This document shows, in pieces, positions 1-8,031 of a DNA stretch of 61,921 bases. The notes under the pieces are model-generated. The model saw only the letters and a list, made by a program, of their open reading frames with translations. It did not search any database and had not been told where the DNA came from. Every line of letters begins with the position of its first letter. The stretch's first letter is position 1. The stretch covers positions 1 through 61,921 of the forward strand of contig NZ_JABVAX010000018.1 of NCBI RefSeq assembly GCF_013404595.1, read 5' to 3'. This DNA comes from Jannaschia marina (lineage in GTDB: Bacteria > Pseudomonadota > Alphaproteobacteria > Rhodobacterales > Rhodobacteraceae). The translations under genes were made by a program, and so were the position numbers.

Positions 1-81
1 GACGGACAACCACCGGACGTGGTCTACCGCGCCGGCACGACGATCATGCAACCCGACCAGGAGGCCCAGAGAGTAGCTTAG
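1..81 (+). CDS. C-terminal end of an unidentified protein (cut by window edge)
   Basis: Frame 1 is open from the first base to a TAG at 79-81 and encodes 26 residues ending in EAQRVA. The fragment is too short to assign a family. It lies upstream of and co-directional with the small gene of the HNH-NACHT unit, about 50 bases away, so it could be the last part of an earlier island gene. It may also be an open frame by chance. Confidence 0.35.
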   Translation, partial: DGQPPDVVYRAGTTIMQPDQEAQRVA

Positions 82-131
82 AAAACGCCAGATCCTGTCC
101 AAGGATCGGGGAGCACCTCAAACAACTCGGA

Positions 132-563
132 TTGCCACAAGCCCCATCTGTTATGGCAAGCATGTTTGGGGAGGTGCTGAGCCTTGCCAGCGAACTTGGA
201 GCAATGGATCAAAAACGGCTCGGCAATGAGACTCGTCCCGAAGAAGAGATTGCTGCCCGTCGGAGTTTGGAGGCTGCCTTCGAAAGAAAGTACGAGGAGT
301 TGACCCGACGGCTCAATGCTTTTGACCAAGCCCTGCAATCGGATGTGTCCGAATTGATCGAGCATCTGCGAACTGGGGACGTTGATTTCGCCGCAGAAGC
401 GCAGGCTGCGATTGGCGGAACTTCAAGCAAAATCGCCGAGGCAGCGGGGTATGTGTTTCTGCTTTTGTTATCTGCAGAGATCGACAGTATTCCAGCCGAA
501 GGGCAACCGTCCGAGCAACTCCAAACGACCTCACCCGAGCAAGCCGACGATGGCCAAGAGTAA
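132..563 (+). CDS. Small helical protein encoded upstream of the HNH-NACHT gene
   Basis: A 143-residue protein with no recognised family. The start is uncertain: TTG at 132 gives the longest form, ATG at 153 or 162 gives shorter ones, and none has a convincing ribosome site. The central part (residues 25-75) is rich in Glu, Arg, Leu and Ala and looks like helix or coiled coil. A short hydrophobic stretch (YVFLLLL) follows, then an acidic Gln/Ser/Glu-rich tail. Its stop overlaps the ATG of the next gene by 14 bases, so the two are almost certainly translated together. That coupling suggests a partner, regulator or inhibitor of the large NTPase, which is inference only. Confidence 0.6.
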   Translation: MPQAPSVMASMFGEVLSLASELGAMDQKRLGNETRPEEEIAARRSLEAAFERKYEELTRRLNAFDQALQSDVSELIEHLRTGDVDFAAEAQAAIGGTSSKIAEAAGYVFLLLLSAEIDSIPAEGQPSEQLQTTSPEQADDGQE

Positions 564-3500
564 GAACAGAGACGAGTTTTCGCCCGCAACCAAACGGGCC
601 ATTGAGCGGCAAGCGCGCGGCCACTGCTCCAACCCGGCATGCCGCCGTTTGACCCACGCCGCCACATCCGATGGCGCAGGTGAAATCAATATCGGCCAAG
701 CCTCGCACATCTGCGCTGCCGCGCCTGGCGGTCCCCGCTACGACGCGCAGATGACGTCTGAAGAGCGCGCGGCAGCTGACAACGGCATCTGGCTCTGCGA
801 CGTGCACGGACGTGCCGTCGACGCCAAGGATTCGAAATTCACCGTCGAGGAATTGCGCAGTTGGAAGCGACAGACCAACGAAGATTCGTGGCGCAGCGTG
901 ATGCACAACGTGCCATACGGGCCCGGCATGCAAGCTTCTACGCCGGACGAACTGGGCCGCCGCCTGCGAGCAGCGGCCTCAGCCGACCTGGCCGTGTTCC
1001 GTCGAACACCCAAATGGCCGGGCACGAACGTGGCGCTCACGCTGACGTTAAAGGTGAAGCACGTGGACGAGGCGCTTAGTACGCGCACGCTCGCCAACGC
1101 GGTGACCACGCTGGATGACCTTATCCTTGTCGCCGCACCCGGAATGGGAAAGACGACAACCCTCTTTCAAATCGCCGACGGCGTTTTGGAGAACGGCAAT
1201 GGCACGCCGCTTATCGTGCCGCTGGGAGATTGGGCCACCGAAGCCGACGCGCTGCTCGTATCCATCCTGAAACGCCCCGCGTTCAACGGAGTTTCAGAGC
1301 AGGATTTCCGCGCCGTCGCGACGAAGCCCGGCGTCGTGCTACTTCTTGACGGTTGGAACGAACTGGATGCCGCCGCACGCGAACGCGCGCGCGTGCAAAT
1401 CACGGCCCTCAAGACTGAATTGCCGGAACTCGGCCTTGTCATTTCCACGCGCAGGCAGGCCCTCGACATTCCTTTCGGCGGGACGCGAGTCGATTTGCTG
1501 CCGCTTGACGACGGGCAGCAAATGGAGATTGCGCACGCGATGCGCGGCGAGACTGGCGCACAGCTCGTCGATCAGGCTTGGCGGACAGCGGGCGTCCGCG
1601 AACTCGTCACCATCCCTCTCTATCTAACGGCACTTCTTTCGCTGCCAGAGGGCGCGCCTTTTCCGACCACAAAGGAAGAAGTGCTACGGCGCTTCGTTGC
1701 TGCGCACGAGCAGGAAGCCCGCCGTGCGGCGGCGCTACATGCCGTGATCCTCGGCTTCCAGCAGAACTATTTGGACAATCTTGCCGTATTCGCCACGACA
1801 ACGGCCAACACGGCGATCACGGACAGAAACGCGCGCAAAGCAGTTGCCGAGACCGCACGGGTCCTGATGGCCGATGGGCAGATAACCATCACCACACAGC
1901 CCGACACGTTGCTCGACACGCTTGTCAGCAATCACGTTCTGACGCGCTCCGGCGACACGCCGGGCTATTCGTTCCAGCACCAGCAATTTCAGGAATGGTA
2001 CGCCTCGCACTACGTCGAACGACTGATGCTACAGGCCGTCAGCGATCCGGCAGCGCGCGAAAAACTGAAGGCCGACGTGCTCGATCAGCGTCCGTGGGAA
2101 GAGGCAGTCCTGTTCGCTGTCGAACGGACCGCGCGCGGCGACGCCGTACATAAGGCCGCATGCAGCGCCACCATCGTTGCAGCTTCTGAAGTCGATCCTG
2201 TCCTTGCGGGCGAGATGATCTTCCGCGCGTCCGAAGAGGTATGGATCCCGATCGGCACCGATATGCGGAACCTTGCCGAGCGGTGGCACACACCAGGCAA
2301 GGTCGATCGCGCGGTGCGTTTCATGATTGCGTCCGGCAGGCCGGAATTCAGCGATCTTGTTTGGCCACTTGTCAAGCACGCGGACGATCAGGTGCACCTG
2401 CACGCGCTCCGGGCGGCGAAACAGTTTCGTCCCTCCGTACTTGGGAGTGACGCGCCTACGCGGATTGCTTCACTGCCATCGGAAATCCGCAAGCATGTAC
2501 TGCATGAAATCGCATCGAATAGCGGAATTGACGGCCTCGATCTTGCGACCGCAATAGCGAAGAGTGACCGCGAGCCGGAAGTGAAAGCGACGGTTGTCGA
2601 TGCGCTGTCATTTCGACGGGCGGACCGTCACGTCGCTGACTTACTAGAGGATGCAGGCGACACGACCTACGACATCCTTGTCCGAAAGGGTCACCTCGAC
2701 GAGATTGCAGTCGACGCTGTCCAGCAGGAACTCGAGCGCGCGCGCGAACGGCGCACTGCTGCCGGAATATCGCACATTGAGCGCCTGCGTACGCTCATCT
2801 ACTCGCCACGCGGAGATGAATGCGATGCCGACATTGCTGAGTTGGTTGCGGAAATGGAGATCGACCGCAAGCGCGATAGCGATAGGCATCTATTGTACGA
2901 AGTACGAGAACGCTATCCGCAGGCTCTCGCTAATGGGTTGCTGCGTCGCCTGCGCGAACGCCGCGAGCTCTTCTACGGCGCGGATAATGTTCTTGCCGCC
3001 GCCGGCTTTGCCCTTGAGGACGACGAACTGTTCGAAATTGCCCTCGAAGAGACAAACCGCCACGACGACCGCGCCGAAGCTGCCGCCTCAGTGCTTGGAC
3101 CAACCGCTGTTGGTCGGCTGATCGATGCGTATCTTGCTGCTGGAAAGGTCTTGCGCGATGCCAGCGGAAAATACAATCAGGCTGCAGGTGATCGCTATCA
3201 CGGTCTGCGCGACCGCATCGGCCACACGCCGGGCGCAAGTCTGGTGGCCGCGATTGAGGCGCGGGCGGCAGATGCCGATATTGAAGAAATCGTCCAGTTA
3301 GCCGAGCTGTTTTCCCGTGAGACCTACGGCGACGAAGAGCGGGCGCGACCCTTTGGCGAAGAAGCCTTGGCTGGAATCGGCAAGCTGGCGTGCGAATGGG
3401 CTGAGCTCATGCTCGCCGATGGGGGTGAGAAGCGCTGGCGCGTAGCTACCATTGCAACGATGATGAGCCGCGCACCGTCCGTCGAGCATCTTCCACTCTT

Positions 3501-4926
3501 GAAGAGAATGCTTGACGACAATTTACATCGCTATCGGGCTTTCCGCGAAAAAGCGACCGCGAGCGGCTGGAAGGATCGCGCCGCTGTGCACGAAGCGCAG
3601 CATCCACACATGCATGAGTACCAACGAGCGTTCTTGGCGATCAATGTGCCGGAGACTGCGGCGCTGATGTGTGAATACCTGACGGATGAGCATTTTGGCG
3701 AGCTCGCGGCGCGTGTGCTGGCTGCCCAGTGGTCTCAGGCAAATGAACCCAAAGACGACAAGAAGTTCCTGATCGGCGTAGATTTCTCGCGCGTCGAAAC
3801 GCGCCGGGAGGCCCGCGCCGCCGATCCCGCCGCGACATCTATCGAAGCGGAGACTATATTCGGCGCAATCGAGACCTTGATTGTCGATGGTTCGTCAGAT
3901 GCGCAAGTGAAGCTGGCAGTTGCGCTCGGCATTGTGGGAGCACGGCTCCCTCACGGCCAACGTGACGCGATGATCCGTAAGCTAATTGCTCTCGCGCCGC
4001 GGCAGGCGCGCGCAGCCTTATTGTTGTCGCTGGTTCTCTCTGGCGAGGACATCGAAATAAAGCTCGTGGCCAACGGCATAGCTGAGACCTTCGAGGCGGC
4101 CGAGAAGGAGACTTGGATCCTGACACAGAGCGACGCGTATCAGCTTCGCGATTGGTTGCGCCTTTTGCCGTTCGCCACGCCTGTCTCCGACCTGCCCGTC
4201 ATCGTGCGCAGCATGCCGGAGGCACAGCGCAATCCACGAATGCTCGAAGAGATGATCCGCGGACTTGGCAGTTCGTCTTCGGCCGACGCAGAAGACGCGA
4301 CTTTCGCGCTCGCCGAAGATGACCCGCGTCTCTACCAAAACCATGCGTGGCGCGCGACCGTGCTGAGCATTGGCACCGTGTCAGCAGCGCACCGCTTAGT
4401 TGACTTGACCGTTCGCGGCGCGCTCGACGCAAAGTCACACGACAGTTGGCATTGGCAACGCGAATTGGGAGGCTTGATTTCGGAGTTCTCCGAGGTCCGC
4501 ACCTATGTCTACGACCTATTGAAGGATGGGCCAACAACCAAGCAGCTTGCCTCGCTTGCTGGCGCAACTGCCGAAGACCCAGGTACGGACGGGGTATTGA
4601 TGCTGATTGATTTTGAGAAAAGAACCGGACGCTCATTCGTGGGTCGCCTGTCCATCGAAAGTGTCGTGTCTGAACGCGTTCCCGCCGAAGACTGGGAAAA
4701 CGCCTACAATATAGCGCCCGTCGCGGCGACCGAACTACGACGAAAGCTGCTGGCGATGACGGAAAGCGGCGGCAGAGACGATCCCGCCGCCCGTTGTCTC
4801 AAACTAATAGACAAGCTCCGAGACGAGTACGGTGCTCCAGAATCTGAGCCTCGCCATCCCGACATAACGTCCGAGAAACCTTGGCCGATCCTAGCATCGG
4901 CTCCAATTTCTGACGACGCGAGCTGA
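550..4926 (+). CDS. HNH-NACHT STAND NTPase, NLR-like (probable antiphage protein)
   Basis: A protein of 1458 residues. I chose ATG 550 because the HNH-type domain begins immediately after it. Residues 20-115 hold a zinc/HNH nuclease pattern: C26 and C31, then H53 (ASHICAAAPGGPRYD), N78 (DNGIWLC), C83 and H86. Residues 190-450 are a NACHT-type P-loop NTPase with Walker A GMGKTTT (198-204) and Walker B LLLDGWNEL (264-272). The remaining ~1000 residues are repetitive, helical and HEAT-like, as expected for a sensor. Bacterial NACHT proteins are known antiphage NLR relatives that oligomerise on sensing phage and fire an N-terminal effector. HNH as the effector, and hence nucleic acid cleavage, is inferred. 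It neighbours QatABCD and AbiE, which supports a defence role. Confidence 0.85.
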   Translation: MAKSKNRDEFSPATKRAIERQARGHCSNPACRRLTHAATSDGAGEINIGQASHICAAAPGGPRYDAQMTSEERAAADNGIWLCDVHGRAVDAKDSKFTVEELRSWKRQTNEDSWRSVMHNVPYGPGMQASTPDELGRRLRAAASADLAVFRRTPKWPGTNVALTLTLKVKHVDEALSTRTLANAVTTLDDLILVAAPGMGKTTTLFQIADGVLENGNGTPLIVPLGDWATEADALLVSILKRPAFNGVSEQDFRAVATKPGVVLLLDGWNELDAAARERARVQITALKTELPELGLVISTRRQALDIPFGGTRVDLLPLDDGQQMEIAHAMRGETGAQLVDQAWRTAGVRELVTIPLYLTALLSLPEGAPFPTTKEEVLRRFVAAHEQEARRAAALHAVILGFQQNYLDNLAVFATTTANTAITDRNARKAVAETARVLMADGQITITTQPDTLLDTLVSNHVLTRSGDTPGYSFQHQQFQEWYASHYVERLMLQAVSDPAAREKLKADVLDQRPWEEAVLFAVERTARGDAVHKAACSATIVAASEVDPVLAGEMIFRASEEVWIPIGTDMRNLAERWHTPGKVDRAVRFMIASGRPEFSDLVWPLVKHADDQVHLHALRAAKQFRPSVLGSDAPTRIASLPSEIRKHVLHEIASNSGIDGLDLATAIAKSDREPEVKATVVDALSFRRADRHVADLLEDAGDTTYDILVRKGHLDEIAVDAVQQELERARERRTAAGISHIERLRTLIYSPRGDECDADIAELVAEMEIDRKRDSDRHLLYEVRERYPQALANGLLRRLRERRELFYGADNVLAAAGFALEDDELFEIALEETNRHDDRAEAAASVLGPTAVGRLIDAYLAAGKVLRDASGKYNQAAGDRYHGLRDRIGHTPGASLVAAIEARAADADIEEIVQLAELFSRETYGDEERARPFGEEALAGIGKLACEWAELMLADGGEKRWRVATIATMMSRAPSVEHLPLLKRMLDDNLHRYRAFREKATASGWKDRAAVHEAQHPHMHEYQRAFLAINVPETAALMCEYLTDEHFGELAARVLAAQWSQANEPKDDKKFLIGVDFSRVETRREARAADPAATSIEAETIFGAIETLIVDGSSDAQVKLAVALGIVGARLPHGQRDAMIRKLIALAPRQARAALLLSLVLSGEDIEIKLVANGIAETFEAAEKETWILTQSDAYQLRDWLRLLPFATPVSDLPVIVRSMPEAQRNPRMLEEMIRGLGSSSSADAEDATFALAEDDPRLYQNHAWRATVLSIGTVSAAHRLVDLTVRGALDAKSHDSWHWQRELGGLISEFSEVRTYVYDLLKDGPTTKQLASLAGATAEDPGTDGVLMLIDFEKRTGRSFVGRLSIESVVSERVPAEDWENAYNIAPVAATELRRKLLAMTESGGRDDPAARCLKLIDKLRDEYGAPESEPRHPDITSEKPWPILASAPISDDAS

Positions 4927-5066
4927 AAGATCGCCATGCTAACTCATGCAGTCGACACAACAGGTGCGCACTTCCACTTCGCAACGTCGTGGCGTTCGAA
5001 CACGCCGAAGATCCGCTTCGCTGTTTTGACTGTGTTCCGTAGAACACCCGACGTGTCACTATCGCG

Positions 5067-5819
5067 CTAGGAAACGATACGTGAGAGGTTGCCGTTGACG
5101 AGGCGCGAGACTTCCTCCGGTGTCTTTGACAGCACCTTCCCTAGAGCCTCGAGAACGGGCCCTACGTCTCCCGGGCTGACAGGCGTCCCGTCGCGCTCCA
5201 CGAATGGGCCGTCAGTCTCCGTGAGAAGCGTGTTTTCCGGGATCGCTCGGATGAGAGCCTGACCTTTCGGGTTCGCGAACATGCGTTCGTTCACGGAGAA
5301 GAAGCAGCCCAAGTCGACCGCACGGCGCGCCTCGGACACGCTCCCGCTGAACCAATGGAGCACAATCCTGCCCCTCTCAGGAGGGAGGAACTTTTCCACC
5401 ATGTCCAGGACATGCTTCGCGGCACGGACACTGTGTACGCTCACGATCTTATCTCCTGCGCGCGCGCACCGCCGCAGTACGCGCTCGAAGATCATTTTCT
5501 GCTGATCGAAGGAGCGATAGTGTCGCGGGCTGGCATCGAGCCCCACCTCGCCGACGTAACGTGTCTCGGGTAGAAGGTCCTCGAAAATCGATATCTCAGA
5601 CCCCCTTTCGGAAACAAGCTGAGGGTGCAGACCGATTGCGACACGAACGAAGGCGCTGCCCTTGGTGAGTTCGAGGTTTCTGGGAAAGGCACGCGGCGTG
5701 GTGGTCACGGCGAGGGTCGCGACCTCCTCCGCGTCGCATCGACGGATCGCCTCCGCCAGGTCGGGGTAGAGGTCGAGATGTGCGTGGAAATCGACGCGAC
5801 GCGGTTTCAAGACACTCAC
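5067..5819 (-). CDS. qatD: QatD, TatD-like metal-dependent nuclease of QatABCD
   Basis: A 250-residue TIM-barrel TatD-family protein. Metal ligands are visible: HxH at H12/H14 (DFHAHLD), E91 (GEVGLD), H129 (VSVHS), H155 (LHWFSG) and D203 (TETDGP). TatD proteins are metal-dependent DNases. In the Qat system QatD is the fourth component required for phage defence. Its ATG overlaps the qatC stop as ATGA, so it is the last gene of the minus-strand qatABCD operon. No U-rich terminator hairpin is visible after the stop. The 140-base gap to the convergent HNH-NACHT gene carries a palindrome at 5032-5049. Confidence 0.92.
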   Translation of the reverse strand: MSVLKPRRVDFHAHLDLYPDLAEAIRRCDAEEVATLAVTTTPRAFPRNLELTKGSAFVRVAIGLHPQLVSERGSEISIFEDLLPETRYVGEVGLDASPRHYRSFDQQKMIFERVLRRCARAGDKIVSVHSVRAAKHVLDMVEKFLPPERGRIVLHWFSGSVSEARRAVDLGCFFSVNERMFANPKGQALIRAIPENTLLTETDGPFVERDGTPVSPGDVGPVLEALGKVLSKTPEEVSRLVNGNLSRIVS

Positions 5820-7180
5820 CCCGGCTCGGCGACCACGCCGTCAAGTATGTCGGCAACCTCAAACACGCCCCGGCGAAAGACGTCAGCGTAGGAGGGTATC
5901 TCGGCTGGCACGTCGATCAACGGCCCCGGTTTGTGGACTAGTATCCGCGCCAGCCCGGGATCAGCACGCAGCCTTTCGACCATAAGCTGAAACGAGCGAA
6001 CATGCTCCCCTTCGGCACGATCACTTCTAAGTGTCTGGGCAGACAGATCTTCAACGGTGTAGGTTGTAGGGTCGTTCGTTCCAAGTCCGGCGTGCAACGA
6101 GGCGCGTCTGATCATGCACGGCACGCAATACCCGCAGTGGCGAGGGGACAGGCCCTTGTATCGAGCCTTTGCGGGAGAGGAGCATGACATGGACGATCCC
6201 ACGATCCGACGTAGGTAGGGCAGGTCGGCACAGTCCCCAACCATCTCTCCTTTCGTCTGGTGCCGATAGGGGTTCTCGATGGTCACATCGAGCTCGAGGC
6301 TGTCAATCAACCGTTGGACGCTTGCCATGAAATGCGGATGAGCCGTCCGGGTGCTAAGCGCTCCGAGGCGGAGCGGATCCAGCGGAACGTTCAGGGCGAT
6401 GAGCCCGTTCTCCGGAACGCTCACCGTCGTCCGCATACCGAACGATGCCGCTGCCAGCGTCGCGAGCGCGTAGAACAGGAACGAGCGGCCACGCTGTGTG
6501 TCCTCGACCTGGCCGGTGTCGAGAGCATTGCGATCGAAGCCGAGCCTCACGCGGAGCGACTTGAAAGCGTCGTCGCCGAATTTCGTCTCAAGCCGTTCGA
6601 GCAGATAAGACTGCGCCTTGGCAGTCTCAGCGTCCCAATAGTGGCTGACGAAGAGCGGTCGGCCGCCTGAGGCCAACGTGTCGATGGCGGCGATCAGACT
6701 GTCGAGGCCGCCCGAGAAGAGCGACACACCTTGCAGTCCGTGCAACGGCAACTTGTCGGTGTCAGTGGCGAGGGTCTTGTGACTTGCAGGTCGGTGCCTC
6801 ACGAACAGGCGCCAACGATCGCCTGTCAGGAAACGCAACATGCGTCCCACGTGCTCGGTGATTTCAGACCACTGATCTCTATCGTGAACCGGGAGGTAGA
6901 GATCGATCTCACGCGTCCAGCCGCCCTGCCCGTTGACGGCCCTGGAGATGCGGGTGTCGGACGCATTTACTAGGGCCGCCAGCAGGGCCAGATCGATCGC
7001 AGCCTCCGGCGTCCGAAGGCCTAGGCCAGAAAGCTGTTCCAAGGCCTGTCCAAGTCCGAAGGCCAGGCGGCCGTCCCCGTCGAGGAAGTCCAACTCGTGG
7101 GCAGCAGAATCGCCCTGCACGATTGCGACCTTCGCCTTGTCCTTGTCGCCGAGACGGGCGACCAGACTGAACCGTCTCAT
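5816..7180 (-). CDS. qatC: QatC, QueC-like ATP-pyrophosphatase of QatABCD
   Basis: A 454-residue protein. The C-terminal two thirds match QueC (7-cyano-7-deazaguanine synthase). The PP-loop SGGLDS lies at 156-161, and a zinc-binding cysteine set is present (C333, then C349, C352 and C355 in CGYCVPC). The extra ~140 N-terminal residues are typical of QatC and absent from housekeeping QueC. The genes needed to make queuosine precursors are not nearby, so biosynthesis of free preQ0 is unlikely to be the job. It overlaps qatB and qatD by ATGA on both sides. The family assignment is firm; its substrate in defence is inferred. Confidence 0.93.
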   Translation of the reverse strand: MRRFSLVARLGDKDKAKVAIVQGDSAAHELDFLDGDGRLAFGLGQALEQLSGLGLRTPEAAIDLALLAALVNASDTRISRAVNGQGGWTREIDLYLPVHDRDQWSEITEHVGRMLRFLTGDRWRLFVRHRPASHKTLATDTDKLPLHGLQGVSLFSGGLDSLIAAIDTLASGGRPLFVSHYWDAETAKAQSYLLERLETKFGDDAFKSLRVRLGFDRNALDTGQVEDTQRGRSFLFYALATLAAASFGMRTTVSVPENGLIALNVPLDPLRLGALSTRTAHPHFMASVQRLIDSLELDVTIENPYRHQTKGEMVGDCADLPYLRRIVGSSMSCSSPAKARYKGLSPRHCGYCVPCMIRRASLHAGLGTNDPTTYTVEDLSAQTLRSDRAEGEHVRSFQLMVERLRADPGLARILVHKPGPLIDVPAEIPSYADVFRRGVFEVADILDGVVAEPG

Positions 7181-8031
7181 TCCGCCTCTCCCAAGGTCTG
7201 CATCAATTCTAGAGAGGCTGCATAGAGGTCGGTCACGTACTGGTCGATCTGACTTGTATCTAGAGTGGACAGTGTATCGCCCGCAGCCTGGAACCGGTCC
7301 CGGACGCAGCCGACCACGAAGGTGTGCAGCATGCGTTGCGCGCGTTCGACCGCGGCGGTGTCTTCGGCGAGTTTGATCGCGTTTGTTCCGACCTCGTTCA
7401 AAATCTTACCCTCGATCGAGCGTGCCACCACGCCGATGAAGACCTCCTGTAGATCGTCCTGGCTCAGTTCGTCGAAGTTGCCGAGGCCTTCGGCGGCCAA
7501 TGCGGCGATCGTCTCCAGGAGCGCATGACGTGCGAGAGCCTCGTCGATCGTACCGCCGGGCGGACAAAGTGCGTCGGTGAGCGCGACGAAGACCTCTTCG
7601 GCGGGCGCTCCGGCGAGGCCTTCAAGGTTGAAACGCCGCAGGGCCTCCGTCGGTCCCGACTGGGATATGGCGGAAGCGAGCCCGGCTATCCCGCCCGCCA
7701 CGGCCCGAGAGCTTCCCATCTGCCGAGCCGTGGCGCGACCTCCACCGCCGGTGGACACGAACTTTCCCGCCCCGCGTCGGATCCGGTCTCTGCTTCCGGA
7801 CCGTGTGCCGGAAGACATGTCGGTCTTGGCCCCGCGAAAGCTCTGTCCGGGAGCCGGTGGCACGATCGGCGGATATGGAACCGGAGGCGTCGGTGCCTGT
7901 CCATCGTCCGGGGCACCGTCCGTTCCGTCGGGAGGAGGAGAGGGGGGAGGGGCCGCTGGTTCAGGTGCCGGTTCACCGACCCAGGAGGGGACCATCGGTC
8001 TGCCGCCGCCGAAACTTCCCGAGGTTCCCAT
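7177..8031 (-). CDS. qatB: QatB, structural/substrate component of QatABCD
   Basis: A 284-residue protein. The N-terminus is Gly/Ser/Pro-rich, starting Met-Gly-Thr-Ser, with a long low-complexity Pro/Ala/Asp segment to about residue 55. It is followed by a basic Ser/Gly/Arg stretch and a helical C-terminal domain (about 110-284). The assignment rests on position between the KAP ATPase and the QueC-like gene plus the N-terminal character, as expected for QatB. Its ATG shares one base with the qatA stop (TGATG). Met followed by Gly means the initiator Met would be removed, exposing an N-terminal glycine. Confidence 0.85.
   Translation of the reverse strand: MGTSGSFGGGRPMVPSWVGEPAPEPAAPPPSPPPDGTDGAPDDGQAPTPPVPYPPIVPPAPGQSFRGAKTDMSSGTRSGSRDRIRRGAGKFVSTGGGGRATARQMGSSRAVAGGIAGLASAISQSGPTEALRRFNLEGLAGAPAEEVFVALTDALCPPGGTIDEALARHALLETIAALAAEGLGNFDELSQDDLQEVFIGVVARSIEGKILNEVGTNAIKLAEDTAAVERAQRMLHTFVVGCVRDRFQAAGDTLSTLDTSQIDQYVTDLYAASLELMQTLGEAE

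Noticed and set aside
5816..7180. A housekeeping QueC for queuosine synthesis
   Set aside because: It has the long extra N-terminal domain and is locked between qatB and qatD. The QatC role fits better.
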